DNA of 64,000 nucleotides from CAIKBL01 sp050247235 (GCA_050247235.1 JBFWUN010000003.1:1-64000); one strand, 5' to 3'; shown: positions 26,561 through 36,485, counted from the first letter of the stretch. Program-made: numbers and translations. The notes: generated from the letters alone by a model not told the origin.

Positions 26561-27628
26561 TCACACTCCAAGGCCGGCGACGCCGAACAGGTGTCCCAGC
26601 AGCCACGTCGCCGCGCCGGCACCCGCGCCGATCGCGGTCATGCGGAGCCCGCTCGCGATCGCGCTGCGCCCCGTGAACAGCGACAGCGTGGCCCCCACGC
26701 TGAACAGGCCGGCGAGCGCAATTCCCGTGGTGACACCGAGCGGATGCCACCTGCCCGGGCCGAGATACGGCAGCAGCGGCAGTACGGCACCCACCGCGAA
26801 CGCGACGAACGAGGCCGCGGCGGCTCCCCACGGGGAACCGAGATCGTCGGGATTCAGACCAAGCTCCTCGCGTGCCAGGGTGTCCAGCGCGTGCTCGGGG
26901 TGCGCGATGAGGGCGCGTGCAAAGTCCCGCGCCGTCTCCAGTGACAGCCCGCGCGCGTGGTAGATGAGCGCGAGTTCCTCGATCTCTTCCTCCGGGTAGC
27001 TCGCGAGTTCCGCGCGCTCGAGTGCGATCTGCGACTCGAACAGTTCGCGCTGCGAGCGCATCGAGAGGTACTCCCCGGCAGCCATCGACAGTGCGCCGGC
27101 CAGCAGCCCGGCGATACCGGTCGTGAGAATCGTGCCGTTCGGTGCGCCGGCCCCGGCCACCCCGAGGATGAGGCAGGTGTTGGAGACCAGGCCATCATTG
27201 ACCCCGAACACCGCCGCGCGCAGGTTGCCGCCTGCCGCGACTCCGCGATGTCGGGCGCCCACGTCCGCCAGCGCCGTCGGCATGGCATGACCCGCCGGCA
27301 GCGGCTGCGCACGCAGCGCGGACAGGCCGCGGACCTTGAGCGCCGCCAGCGCCGGCTTCAGCGCGCGCGGCCCGAGCCAGCGGATCCCCCAGCCCGCGAG
27401 CCGCGCGCGCAGATCCGGCGTGAATACCGGCAGCGGCGCGGGCGCCTGGCGTGCCCACAGCGCGGCCTGGGCGTCGGCCGCGTCGGCGAGCGACGCGAAC
27501 ATCCGCGCCACCGCCGGATCGGCTTCGTGCGCCGCGATCCGCCGGTACAGCCACGCGGAACGGCATTCCTCGTGCCAGCTGCGGAGGACCTCTGCGGGGG
27601 GTGCCGCGGACGGGGTGGGGGCGGTCAT
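26561..27628 (-). CDS. VIT1/CCC1-family transporter with N-terminal ferritin-like domain
   Basis: 355 residues. The C-terminal two thirds are a VIT1/CCC1 metal (Fe/Mn) transporter core, with GVNDGLVSNTCLILGVAGA and the SMAAGEYLSMRSQ segment. Residues ~10-60 correspond to the rubrerythrin-like domain found in bacterial members. In that domain the usual second-helix E..E..H ligands appear replaced (LADAADAQAALW), so iron binding there may be weakened. Role would be metal export or sequestration at the inner membrane. Confidence 0.87.
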   Translation of the reverse strand: MTAPTPSAAPPAEVLRSWHEECRSAWLYRRIAAHEADPAVARMFASLADAADAQAALWARQAPAPLPVFTPDLRARLAGWGIRWLGPRALKPALAALKVRGLSALRAQPLPAGHAMPTALADVGARHRGVAAGGNLRAAVFGVNDGLVSNTCLILGVAGAGAPNGTILTTGIAGLLAGALSMAAGEYLSMRSQRELFESQIALERAELASYPEEEIEELALIYHARGLSLETARDFARALIAHPEHALDTLAREELGLNPDDLGSPWGAAAASFVAFAVGAVLPLLPYLGPGRWHPLGVTTGIALAGLFSVGATLSLFTGRSAIASGLRMTAIGAGAGAATWLLGHLFGVAGLGV

Positions 27629-27647
27629 CGTGCGGGTCGCGCGGAGG

Positions 27648-28439
27648 CTACTTCACCGCGAAGCAGTAGAAGCTGTCGTTGAACCACGCGGCCCGCACCG
27701 TGACGTCGCGAAAGCCGGTCTCGCGGAGCGCCTGCCGCAATGTCTCCGGATCGAAATACACGAGGTGATCGGGCGGGCGATAGCCGCTCCACCGGGCACC
27801 GAGCAGCCGGCGGTTGAGGCCACCGTGATTGACGGTCTTCAGCAGCAGCACGCCGCCATCCTCAAGCAGCGCGTGACAGCGTGCGAGCGCTTCGCGCGGG
27901 GTGTGCAGGTGCTCGATCAGCGAGATCATCGTGATCGCATCGAACCGGCGCGTGCCGAAAGGGTATTCGCAGAAGTTGCCCACTACCACCTCCACGCCGA
28001 GCTTGCGTGCCGCGTCGGCGAGGTGGTCGGAAATCTCGATGCCCGTGCAGCGGTAATGTGCGCGCGCGTCACGCAGGAATGCGCCCGTGCCGCAGCCGAT
28101 GTCGAGCACCGTGGCACCCGGCGGCTTGCGGCGTGCGAGTTCGCGCAGGAACAGGGTGCCCTTCGAGCGTCCGGACAGGCGGCGCAACCAGTGCCGGATC
28201 CATGCGGCAAGTCGGCTGCCGATGCCGCGACGCTTGCGCACCCGGCGATCTTCGATTGCCTCTGCCGAGTAGAACGCCGGGCGGGATTCGGGCGTGGGGT
28301 AGGGGTCGATGCGTGCGAGCCCGCAGGTGGCACAGCGCCGGATGTCCCACGCGCCGATGCGATGCAGGGTTGTCGCCTGCGTGCCGTTGCACCATGGGCA
28401 GTGACCCGAAGGCGTGGCGGTGCTGACGGCGTCGGACAT
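27648..28439 (-). CDS. Class I SAM-dependent methyltransferase with zinc-ribbon N-terminus
   Basis: 263 residues. CPWCNG and CATCGL near the N-terminus form a zinc ribbon; VLDIGCGTGAFL is the SAM-binding motif I. Such proteins methylate small molecules or sugars; the substrate is unknown. Lies 19 bases upstream of the VIT1-like gene and 18 bases after the phosphotransferase, so the three may be cotranscribed. Confidence 0.85.
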   Translation of the reverse strand: MSDAVSTATPSGHCPWCNGTQATTLHRIGAWDIRRCATCGLARIDPYPTPESRPAFYSAEAIEDRRVRKRRGIGSRLAAWIRHWLRRLSGRSKGTLFLRELARRKPPGATVLDIGCGTGAFLRDARAHYRCTGIEISDHLADAARKLGVEVVVGNFCEYPFGTRRFDAITMISLIEHLHTPREALARCHALLEDGGVLLLKTVNHGGLNRRLLGARWSGYRPPDHLVYFDPETLRQALRETGFRDVTVRAAWFNDSFYCFAVK

Positions 28440-28457
28440 GGGCTGACAGCGCGCGGT

Positions 28458-29540
28458 CTACACGGCCCGCGCGGTGCGCGCAAACACGCGATCCGCGATG
28501 TCCTGCGCGGCGTCCCGCCGTGTCGCGAGCGCGTGGGCGCAGGCGCGCTGGTTGCGCGCACGCACGAGGTTGTGTGCGCCACGGCTGTCGAAGCGCGCCG
28601 GGTCCCAGGCGAAATAGGCCTCGTTCAGCGCGTCGGCGGCGAAGCGCATCGCGAGCTCGAGATGGATGGTCTCGGTGGCGGCGACGATCGAGGCCGCTTC
28701 GGCCTCGAGCAGGTAGTCACGGGTGGCCTCCGCGTAGCCCGCGAGCGCGGCCTCGAAGATCGGGAGGTCGAACGTGGCGCGCGGCGCATCCTCGGCCTGG
28801 GGATTGCACCACGAGCGCAGTGCATCGCCGAGCTCGTACGCGAGCGGCGCGTAGGTCAAGGTATCGAGATCGACCAGGCAGCCCGGTGTCGCGCCCGGTC
28901 CGAACAGCAGGTTGGAGAGCTTCGGATCGCCGTGCACCAGGCGCAGTGGGCGCGTCGTCACCGGTCCGACGGCCGCGCTCGCCGCGTCGATTGACTCGGT
29001 GAGCGCGGCAACCTCGGCGTGGAGATCATGATCCGTGTGCCGCGCGAGCGCCTCGGCAAGCACCGCACGGTGGCGCGCCGGTTCGTGCACCGGAGGCCGC
29101 GGGCACGGCAGAGGACCCCGGAAGTCCGCCAGCGCCGCGTGGAATTCGCCGAGCATCCGTCCGGCGCACCGCGCATGCGCGAGCCCGGGCATCGCCGCGA
29201 AGGTCTCGCCCGCGACGAAGGTCAGCAGCCGCCACACGGCGTCATCGCGCGTGACCCACCACGCCCCGTCCGTGGTCGCGCACAGGCGCGGCGTCCGGTG
29301 TCCCTGTGCGGCGAGGTGGCGCGTGATACGCTCGAGATTGAGGTTGACCTCCGCGGGGAACGACGCGTGCAGGCGCTGCAGGACGAACTGGCGGCCGTCT
29401 GCCGCGGTAACCTGCCACGTGGTGTTGATCAGTCCATGCGTGATCGGGGCGAGCGCGCGCGGGGTGAGCGGGTACGCGGCGAGCGCGCCACGCGCCGCGA
29501 GTTCGGTGTCCACGGGCAGCGGTTTCATCCGGCGGATCAT
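28458..29540 (-). CDS. Aminoglycoside-phosphotransferase-fold kinase
   Basis: 360 residues with the catalytic loop HGDPKLSNLLFG and the metal-binding LVDLDTLT motif. Similar to homoserine/N-acetylhexosamine-kinase-like proteins (NahK type) of the APH superfamily; the substrate cannot be fixed. The ATG at 29528 is an alternative start; neither has a convincing ribosome-binding site. Divergent from the lipoprotein gene. Confidence 0.8.
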   Translation of the reverse strand: MIRRMKPLPVDTELAARGALAAYPLTPRALAPITHGLINTTWQVTAADGRQFVLQRLHASFPAEVNLNLERITRHLAAQGHRTPRLCATTDGAWWVTRDDAVWRLLTFVAGETFAAMPGLAHARCAGRMLGEFHAALADFRGPLPCPRPPVHEPARHRAVLAEALARHTDHDLHAEVAALTESIDAASAAVGPVTTRPLRLVHGDPKLSNLLFGPGATPGCLVDLDTLTYAPLAYELGDALRSWCNPQAEDAPRATFDLPIFEAALAGYAEATRDYLLEAEAASIVAATETIHLELAMRFAADALNEAYFAWDPARFDSRGAHNLVRARNQRACAHALATRRDAAQDIADRVFARTARAV

Positions 29541-29606
29541 TCGGCGCGCCGCGGCGCGCGACAGGACTCACGGGAGACGCGGGCTATCATCGGGCGATCA
29601 TACACA

Positions 29607-31055
29607 ATGCCGCCACACCGGCCCGGACCGCGTCGCCCGCGGCGCGGCGTCGTCGCCGCCCTCGCGCTGCTCGCGGGCTGTGCCGCGCTTCCCGATACCC
29701 GGCGCGCGCTGCCGGACGATCTCGCGCAGTGCCACGTGCGCTTCGTGGCTTTCGACCGCGAGGTCGCGGCGCGCGGGACCCGTTACAGCGCGGTGGCACC
29801 CGTGACGGGGTACCCGTTCCTGAAAGTCGATCGCTTCCTCGCGAGTTTCGCCGACGATGCCCGGGCCGCCCCGCTGCGCGAAGTCTGGCTCCGCGCGCTC
29901 GCGGCGCGCGATGCAGAGGCGCGCCGCATGGAGGCCGCAGCGCTCCCCGCGGCGCCATCGCTCGCCGCGCTGAACGAATGTCGCGATCGGCTCGTTGCGC
30001 ACGTGCTCGCGGACCCTTCCGCAGTGGACCGCGTGCGCGCCGTCGCACGGGTGCCGGACGAATACCGCACCTGGTGGCGTATCGCCGGGCTGTACCCGCT
30101 CGCGCGGCGGGTCGCGCTCGCCGGTGTGCGCCGGTTGCAGACCGCGCACCCGGTCGCGCCGGCGGCCGATCCCGGTGCCGGGGTCGCCTACGCGAGCGAT
30201 GCGGTGCCGGGAGTGTCCGCGCCGGACTGGTCCGGGCTCCCGCGCGATGCATTCGGGCGCGTCCGTCCCGGCCGCGCGCAGCGCGCCGCGCTGTTCGCCC
30301 GGCATGCCCCGACGTGGCGCGTGGCCACGGCATCCTCCGCGGACGCGATCGGCGCGCCGCGCTGGTGGGGTGCCGAACTCGGCGTCGACCCGTCGCTGCC
30401 CGTGGAGTACCGGTATCTCGACCACACGCGCTTCGGCGATCAGGTGCTGACCCGGCTGCACTACGTGGTGTGGTTCGGCGCACGGCCGGCGCAGGGCGCG
30501 ATCGATCTGCTCGCGGGCCGGCTCGACGGTCTAACGTGGCGCGTGACCCTGGATGTGGACGGCTCGCCGCTCGCGTATGACGTCATGCACAACTGCGGCT
30601 GCTACCACCAGTGGTACCCCGGCCCGCCACTGGTGCCGCGCCCACCGCGCGCCGACGAGGAGCCGCCGTGGACACCGTTCACGCTGGCGCCGCCGCCGCC
30701 GGGGCAGCGCGTGGCGATCCACCTCGCGCCCGGGACGCATTACGTCACCGCCGTCACGCACGCGGCGCCGGATCCCCGCGCCGTGCCGCTCGCGCCGCGG
30801 GCGTACGCCTCGCTGTACCGGCTGCGCGGGCCCGTGCGCCGCGGGCTCTTCGCGTCCGACGGCAGCGTGCCCGAGAGCGCGCGCGGCGAGCGCTTCGTGC
30901 TGTGGCCGCTCGGCGTGCCCGCGCCCGGCGCGATGCGCGGCCGGGGACATCACGCCACGGCGTTTGTCGGTCGAAGGCATTTCGACGATGCGCGGATCCT
31001 GGATCGCCTCTTCACGCGGAGCCCGGTCAACGGGGACCCGGCAACCGTGCGCTGA
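29607..31055 (+). CDS. Putative outer-membrane lipoprotein of unknown function
   Basis: 482 residues. The signal sequence ends in ALALLAGC, a lipobox with the lipidated cysteine near residue 25. The mature protein has no recognised domain; it includes NCGCYHQWYPGPPL, rich in aromatic and Pro residues. The frame is open far upstream, but the signal peptide begins just after the ATG at 29607. No neighbour in operon; convergent with the following reverse-strand genes. Confidence 0.75.
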   Translation: MPPHRPGPRRPRRGVVAALALLAGCAALPDTRRALPDDLAQCHVRFVAFDREVAARGTRYSAVAPVTGYPFLKVDRFLASFADDARAAPLREVWLRALAARDAEARRMEAAALPAAPSLAALNECRDRLVAHVLADPSAVDRVRAVARVPDEYRTWWRIAGLYPLARRVALAGVRRLQTAHPVAPAADPGAGVAYASDAVPGVSAPDWSGLPRDAFGRVRPGRAQRAALFARHAPTWRVATASSADAIGAPRWWGAELGVDPSLPVEYRYLDHTRFGDQVLTRLHYVVWFGARPAQGAIDLLAGRLDGLTWRVTLDVDGSPLAYDVMHNCGCYHQWYPGPPLVPRPPRADEEPPWTPFTLAPPPPGQRVAIHLAPGTHYVTAVTHAAPDPRAVPLAPRAYASLYRLRGPVRRGLFASDGSVPESARGERFVLWPLGVPAPGAMRGRGHHATAFVGRRHFDDARILDRLFTRSPVNGDPATVR

Positions 31056-31073
31056 TCGCGGGCACCGCGCGGG

Positions 31074-31583
31074 TCAGTCGCCCGCGTGGTGGTCGCCGCC
31101 GGCAGTCAGGCTTTTCAGGTGGGCGAGCTCCCGGCGCGCGTCGGCGAGTTCCGCGAGCGCGCGATCGCGTTCGCGTTCCACGCGCGCTGTCTCCGCCAGC
31201 GCGTCGAACGCCGAGTGTTCGGCGCGTTCGGCACGCGCGAGGGCTTCGCTGCGCTGTTCACTCAGGTGGGATTCGAGCTGCGACGCGCCGAGAGTCTGGC
31301 GCCAGAAATGCCGGAGCATCGAGAAGTTCGGCCAGTGGCTGTGATCCCCAAGCCCGTGCTGCTCTCGCAGCGCCGCGAACTCCGGGCGTTGCAGGTGCTG
31401 GAGCGCCGCCTCGTCCAGGAAGTCGAGGCACTCGCGCGCACCTTCGTCCTCACTGGCGCCGCGCGCGGCCTGCGCCGCCCTGTGCAGTGCGCGGGCTTCG
31501 AAAAAGCCGGCCTCTCCGTCTTCGAATTCGATGTTCATATCGATGTCGGCAATGACGTTGCCGGCGGCGACGTCGCGCGTCAC
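31074..31583 (-). CDS. Hypothetical protein with C-terminal coiled coil
   Basis: 169 residues. The N-terminal half has FLDEAALQHLQRPEFAAL and the C-terminal half (~105-155) is a charged coiled coil. Start overlaps the stop of the upstream M16C protease gene by four bases, so the two are likely coupled. No function known. Confidence 0.7.
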   Translation of the reverse strand: MTRDVAAGNVIADIDMNIEFEDGEAGFFEARALHRAAQAARGASEDEGARECLDFLDEAALQHLQRPEFAALREQHGLGDHSHWPNFSMLRHFWRQTLGASQLESHLSEQRSEALARAERAEHSAFDALAETARVERERDRALAELADARRELAHLKSLTAGGDHHAGD

Positions 31584-34480
31584 AGCGCTTCGACGTCGAG
31601 GCCGAGCGCGTCCATTGTCGCCGCTTCGCCCCGGTGCGTCACTATGCCGACCGCCCCGCGCGCCGGCACCAGGTACCGCCCGGCGGCCGCGCGCAGATCG
31701 GCGTGGGTTATCCCGAGCGCGCGCGACCGGTAGCCGGCGCGGAACTCGGGGGTGCGGCCCTGCTGTGCACTGTGAAAGGCATCGATGGCGGCGCCGGCCG
31801 GTGAGCGCGGTTTGTCGAGCGTGCGGATCACGCCGAGGATGGATTCCTCGAGCCGTGCCGAATCGGCGTCCTGCATGAACCAGTCGAGCGCGCGATCGAA
31901 ATCCGCCAGCGTGTCGGCCAGGCGCGGGTCCCGGTAGGAATAGAAGAAGAAGCAGCCGCTGTCGCTGTCGAAACTCGCGCCACCGCCGTACGCGCCGCCC
32001 TTCTCACGCAGCGCCGCGTGCAGGAAACCGTCGGTCAGGTACCGCGCAAGGACCGACAGCGCCGGGGCGTCGGGATGACCCTCGGGAACCGCGAGATACG
32101 CTTTCGCGCAGAAGTTCACGTCCGCGTTCACGGTCCACGCGGCGGCAGCTGCCGGCGCGATGTCGGGCAGTCCGAAATGCGTGGCAGCCTCCGCCGGGGG
32201 CGCACCCGGCAGTTCGAGCAGGGCGTCGCGCGCCATCGCGATGGCGTCCGCTTCCCCCACCAGCAGTACCTGCGGCGTGCCCGCGAGCACCCGTTCGCGC
32301 AGCCGTCCGAACGTCGCGAACAAGGCGTGGAGGCGCGTCGGATCGGCGTCCGCCGCGGCATCCAGCCGCTGCACGTCACGCAGGTTCGTCGGGCCGTCCC
32401 ACAGGTCGTTGAGCCAGCCGCCGCGCGACAGCCCGCGCGCCGCACCGTGCATCGCGAGCTGGTGCCCGCGATCGGTCACGCCCATCTCGAGATCCGCGCG
32501 GGTCTGCGCGATCAGATCGCGCAGGCGCTCGGTCTCGTCAAAGCGCGCGCCGGCCAGGATCTCCAGCGGGGTGGTGGTCAGCGCCGCAGCATGGCGGCGC
32601 AGACCCTTGGCGGAGACGACCAGCCGGCCGTGGTGCCGGGTCGGATCGGAGAGATGCCCGCGCACGACGGCGGACGCGGCGAAACTGCCGATCTGCGCGC
32701 GCCGCGCCTGGGTCTCCAGGTAGGACTCCTGTCCCATGCCGAGCTCGAGCACCCACGCCGCGAACAGCGGCAGCGCGGCGAGTTCCTCCGCGTCGAGCGC
32801 CGGCAACGCGTAGACCCACTGCGCATGCAGGATGCCGTTGGTGCCGCGCAGGTAGCGGGTCACGTGGCGGCCGCCCACGACGTCGGTCGTGCCGGTGACC
32901 GGTGCGATGCCCGCGGGCACGTCGGCGAGCGTGATGCGCGGCAGGAGATCGGGATCGTCGTGGCGTGCCTGGCGCTCGGCGAGCGCCGCCGCCTGGTGTG
33001 CGAGCTCCGCGCGATGCGCCGCGTCCAGGGTCGCGGCGAGTGCCGCGAGGCGCGCCCGCTCAGCCGCCTGCTCCGCGTCACGCTTGTGGAGATCCGGTGT
33101 CATCGTCACGCGCACCCGGTGCGGATTGTCCAGCAGCAGCCGGCGCAGCAGCGTCCTGAACCAGCCGGGATCGGCCGCTTCCTCGCGGAGCGTCGCGAGC
33201 AGCGCGTCGATGTCGAGCAGGGAGACCGGGTCCGCGCGATGCATCGCGCCCGGCAGCATCCGGGTCATCAGCTGCAGACCGTACGGAAAATGATCGCCGC
33301 TGATGTCACGTTGGGCCATCTCCAGGCGGTCGAGCGCCGCGTCCAGCATCGTGCGCGGCACGCCGTCACGTGCGAGATCACCGAGCAGCGCGAGGATGTC
33401 GGTCTCGAGGCGCCCGGCATGCGACGCTTCGGTCCCTTCCACGCCGCACAGGAACGCGAGCTGCCGCGCCGAGTCGTCGAGGCCGCAGAGCTCGGACGGT
33501 GCCTTTGCATACGGCGTCGTTTCGAGGTAGTGGCGCAGCGGGGACGCGCTGTGTTCGAGCAGCACGCCGGACAGCAGGTGTGCTTCGAGCAGGGTGCGCG
33601 GATCGGTGGCTTCGCCCAGCAGCCAGCCCCAGACCACGTGGGTCGTGTCCGCGAGATCGCCCGGGCCGTCCACCGCGTAGGTGGTCGTCACGTGGCGCGG
33701 CGCCCCGAGGCGCGGCTGTCCCTGGCTGACGATGATCTGATCGCTGCGCGCAAAGCGCGCGAGCGCGAGCGCCTCGAAGCGGGCCTGGTGTTCGAGCACG
33801 GGGAAGTTGCCGTAGGTGATGAATACCGCCTGGCTCGGATGGTAGTGGCGCGCGTGGAACGCCTTCAGCTGCGCGTGCGTGAGTGACGGGATCTCGGCCG
33901 GATCTCCGCCGCTGTTGAAACGGTACGGCGTATCGGGGAACAGCGCAGCCTGTACGTGCTGCCAGAGCTGCGCCACCGGCGAACTCATCGCGCCCTTCAT
34001 CTCGTTGTAGACCACGCCCTTGTAGACGAGCGCGGCCTCCCGATCGGCATCGGCCAGTTCCACGCGACAGCCTTCCTGCGCGAAATCGAGCGGATCGAGG
34101 TTCGGGAAGAACACGGCATCCAGGTAGATCGCGAGCAGGTTGTCGAAATCCTTGCGGTTGCGGGTCGCGAACGGGTAAGCCGTGCTGTCGCTGCCGGTGA
34201 ACGCGTTCATGAACGTGTTGAGCGAACGCCGCAACATCATGAAGAACGGGTCACGGACCGGGTAGCGCCGGCTGCCGCACAGTGCGGTGTGCTCGAGGAT
34301 GTGGGCGACGCCGGTGGAATCACCCGGGATCGTCGGAAACGCAACGAGAAAGGCGTTGTTGTCGTCGTCGGCGGCCAGGTGGAAATGGCGCGCGCCGGTG
34401 GCGACGTGGTGGTATGCCTGGACCTCGATCCGGAGCGAGTCGATGCGCCGCACGCCGTCCAATGTGAAAGCCGATGTCAT
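31580..34480 (-). CDS. M16C-family metallopeptidase (presequence protease-like)
   Basis: 966 residues, the normal size for PreP-like M16C peptidases, which form a clam shell and degrade short unstructured peptides. The inverted zinc motif HILEH gives H60, E63 and H64, and the distal ligand is E160 in NEMKGAMSSP. No signal peptide is obvious, suggesting a cytosolic peptidase. Coupled to the downstream coiled-coil gene. Confidence 0.92.
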   Translation of the reverse strand: MTSAFTLDGVRRIDSLRIEVQAYHHVATGARHFHLAADDDNNAFLVAFPTIPGDSTGVAHILEHTALCGSRRYPVRDPFFMMLRRSLNTFMNAFTGSDSTAYPFATRNRKDFDNLLAIYLDAVFFPNLDPLDFAQEGCRVELADADREAALVYKGVVYNEMKGAMSSPVAQLWQHVQAALFPDTPYRFNSGGDPAEIPSLTHAQLKAFHARHYHPSQAVFITYGNFPVLEHQARFEALALARFARSDQIIVSQGQPRLGAPRHVTTTYAVDGPGDLADTTHVVWGWLLGEATDPRTLLEAHLLSGVLLEHSASPLRHYLETTPYAKAPSELCGLDDSARQLAFLCGVEGTEASHAGRLETDILALLGDLARDGVPRTMLDAALDRLEMAQRDISGDHFPYGLQLMTRMLPGAMHRADPVSLLDIDALLATLREEAADPGWFRTLLRRLLLDNPHRVRVTMTPDLHKRDAEQAAERARLAALAATLDAAHRAELAHQAAALAERQARHDDPDLLPRITLADVPAGIAPVTGTTDVVGGRHVTRYLRGTNGILHAQWVYALPALDAEELAALPLFAAWVLELGMGQESYLETQARRAQIGSFAASAVVRGHLSDPTRHHGRLVVSAKGLRRHAAALTTTPLEILAGARFDETERLRDLIAQTRADLEMGVTDRGHQLAMHGAARGLSRGGWLNDLWDGPTNLRDVQRLDAAADADPTRLHALFATFGRLRERVLAGTPQVLLVGEADAIAMARDALLELPGAPPAEAATHFGLPDIAPAAAAAWTVNADVNFCAKAYLAVPEGHPDAPALSVLARYLTDGFLHAALREKGGAYGGGASFDSDSGCFFFYSYRDPRLADTLADFDRALDWFMQDADSARLEESILGVIRTLDKPRSPAGAAIDAFHSAQQGRTPEFRAGYRSRALGITHADLRAAAGRYLVPARGAVGIVTHRGEAATMDALGLDVEAL

Positions 34481-34595
34481 GTCGAACCTCGCAAATCAAT
34501 CCGCAGTTTCGAATTCCGGGCAATCGCCGTCCGCGCCGGCGGCTTGGCGCGGCACACGGCAGGCCCCGACCATGCGCTGCGTCCCGTCCAGTTGG

Positions 34596-35291
34596 TCAGC
34601 GCGCGCGCGCGATGGTTCGGAGCGCCGCGCGCAGGTCACCCAGGTGCGCGATCTCGGCGGCGGGGCGGCGATGGGCCGGGGGCCATGGCCGCGCGTGCCG
34701 GTTGACCCAGACCGCCGCCACCGCCGCACGGTGCGCACCCTCGACGTCGTGGAGCGGTTCGTCGCCCACGTGCACCATCGCGGAGGGTGGCACGCCGGCG
34801 CGGGCGCCGGCTGCCTCGAACATCGCGGGATCCGGCTTGCTGGTGCCCGTGTCCGCCGGCGCGAGACAGAACTCGAAGTAGTGCGCGACGCCGGCCTGCC
34901 GGAGATCCGTGTTGCCGTTCGTGATCGCGGCGAGCCGGAACTCCGCGGCGAGCGCGCGCAAGGTCGCATCCACTTCCGGGTACAGCGCCACGGTGCTGCG
35001 CGCCCGCAGGAACGTCGCGACGCCGTCGCGCGCGGCGGCGGGATCGTAGCCGTGCGCCGCGAGCAACCGGGACAACGCGGCGAGACGCAACGCGGTGAAA
35101 TCGTGGCGAAGCGCCGGATCCGCCGCCGCGAGCTGCCGCCGATAGGCCGCGAGTTCGGCGATTCCGTAGCGGGCGGCCACCTTGGGGGCATGCGCGGAAA
35201 TCCAGGCGTACTGCACTTCGTCGGCGCGCCGGAGCACCGGCCCGGCATCCCACAGCGTATCGTCCAGGTCGAAGGTCACGAGCTCGATCAC
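34596..35291 (-). CDS. HAD-superfamily hydrolase
   Basis: 231 residues. Motif I is FDLDDTLW with nucleophile D8 and acid D10; GTSKPDPAMFEAA and HVGDEPLHDVEGA are motifs III and IV. YjjG/HAD-IA type phosphatase, substrate unknown (nucleotide or flavin-pathway phosphates are common). GTG at 35291 is chosen because the family starts directly before motif I; the frame is open to 35324. Confidence 0.85.
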   Translation of the reverse strand: MIELVTFDLDDTLWDAGPVLRRADEVQYAWISAHAPKVAARYGIAELAAYRRQLAAADPALRHDFTALRLAALSRLLAAHGYDPAAARDGVATFLRARSTVALYPEVDATLRALAAEFRLAAITNGNTDLRQAGVAHYFEFCLAPADTGTSKPDPAMFEAAGARAGVPPSAMVHVGDEPLHDVEGAHRAAVAAVWVNRHARPWPPAHRRPAAEIAHLGDLRAALRTIARAR

Positions 35292-35366
35292 GTGCGCAGC
35301 ATACCGCACGGGGCGCGTGGGCACGCGCTACAATGCGCGCCGGCGGCAAATCCCGGAGAACGGCGC

Positions 35367-35849
35367 ATGCCTTCGTTCGACATCGTGTCCGAAGTGGACC
35401 TCCACGAACTCACCAACGCGGTGGACCAGTCCAATCGCGAGATTGCGAACCGGTTCGATTTCAAGGGCACGGGCGCCAAGGTCGAGCAGAACGCCCACGT
35501 GATGACGATCACCGCGCAGACGGATTTCCAGGTGAAGCAGGTCCTCGAGATCCTGCGGCTGAAGATCGCGAAGCGCGGGATCGACGTCGCCTGCCTCGAG
35601 GACGGTCCGCTGCACGTCGCGCTGAACGAGGCGCGCCAGACGCTGACGGCGCGCCACGGGCTGGACAAGGAGATCGGCAGGAAGGTCGTGAAGTTCATCA
35701 AGGACGGCGGCCAGAAGGTGCAGGCCCAGATCCAGGACGAGCAGGTGCGGGTGACTGGCAAGAAGCGCGACGACCTGCAGGCCGTGATCGCGGCGCTGCG
35801 CGGTGCGAGCCTCGGCATGCCGCTGCAGTTCACGAACTTCCGGGACTGA
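35367..35849 (+). CDS. yajQ: YajQ-family nucleotide-binding protein
   Basis: 160 residues beginning MPSFDIVSEVDLHELTNAVD, the hallmark of YajQ (DUF520). Members bind nucleotides, and some act as c-di-GMP effectors. GGAGAA precedes the ATG by a good distance. Followed by two small conserved genes in the same direction. Confidence 0.96.
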   Translation: MPSFDIVSEVDLHELTNAVDQSNREIANRFDFKGTGAKVEQNAHVMTITAQTDFQVKQVLEILRLKIAKRGIDVACLEDGPLHVALNEARQTLTARHGLDKEIGRKVVKFIKDGGQKVQAQIQDEQVRVTGKKRDDLQAVIAALRGASLGMPLQFTNFRD

Positions 35850-35862
35850 GCCCGGTTCGCCG

Positions 35863-36054
35863 GTGGCCGCGCTCGAGGAGCATTTCTACGCCTGCCCGTA
35901 CTGCGGAGAACGCATTTCGAGCCTGCTCGATCCCGCGCAGTCCCTGCAACGCTACATCGAGGACTGCGAGGTCTGCTGCCGGCCGATCGAGCTCGAGTTC
36001 GCGTGGGACGGCGATGAGCTCGCGTATTTCGTCGCCCGTACCCAGGACGACTGA
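35863..36054 (+). CDS. CPXCG-motif cysteine-rich small protein
   Basis: 63 residues with CPYCGE near the N-terminus and a second pair CEVCCRP, a probable zinc ribbon. The C-terminal WDGDELAYFVARTQD is typical of this small proteobacterial family. GTG start at 35863, 13 bases after yajQ; function unknown. Confidence 0.85.
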   Translation: MAALEEHFYACPYCGERISSLLDPAQSLQRYIEDCEVCCRPIELEFAWDGDELAYFVARTQDD

Positions 36055-36059
36055 CCGTC

Positions 36060-36404
36060 ATGCACGACGCACTGCTCCTGCTCGGGATCGCGGGCGCCGC
36101 GGCCGGGGTGTGGTACTGGAGCGTGGCCGGGCGCGAACGGGTGCTCGCCATCAGCGCCGAGATCTGTCGCGATCTCGATGTGCAGCGGCTGGATGATTCG
36201 GTGGCGCTGCGCGGCGTGAAATGGCGGCGCGGCGCGGTGGGCGTGATCGAACGGCGCTACGAATTCGAATTCAGCACCAACGGCCTCGATCGACGGCGCG
36301 GCGAGGTGGTGCTGCACGGTCTCGTCCTGCTGCGCGCGTCACTGGAGCTGCCGGACGGTCCACTCCTCATCGACGTGGCCGCGGGCGCGCCCCGCGACGC
36401 CTGA
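36060..36404 (+). CDS. DUF3301-like membrane-anchored protein
   Basis: 114 residues with an N-terminal hydrophobic helix (LLLLGIAGAAAGVWYW) and the conserved CRDLDVQRLDDSVAL-G-KWRR segment of DUF3301. Function unknown. It starts 5 bases after the preceding gene, so cotranscription with yajQ is likely. Confidence 0.82.
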   Translation: MHDALLLLGIAGAAAGVWYWSVAGRERVLAISAEICRDLDVQRLDDSVALRGVKWRRGAVGVIERRYEFEFSTNGLDRRRGEVVLHGLVLLRASLELPDGPLLIDVAAGAPRDA

Positions 36405-36485
36405 ACCGCCCGGTGCAGGCGCGCGTTCTGCCCGGCTTGGACCCGGACGAACCGGCCTGCAGCCGGCTGGCTGCCAAGGGTGGCG

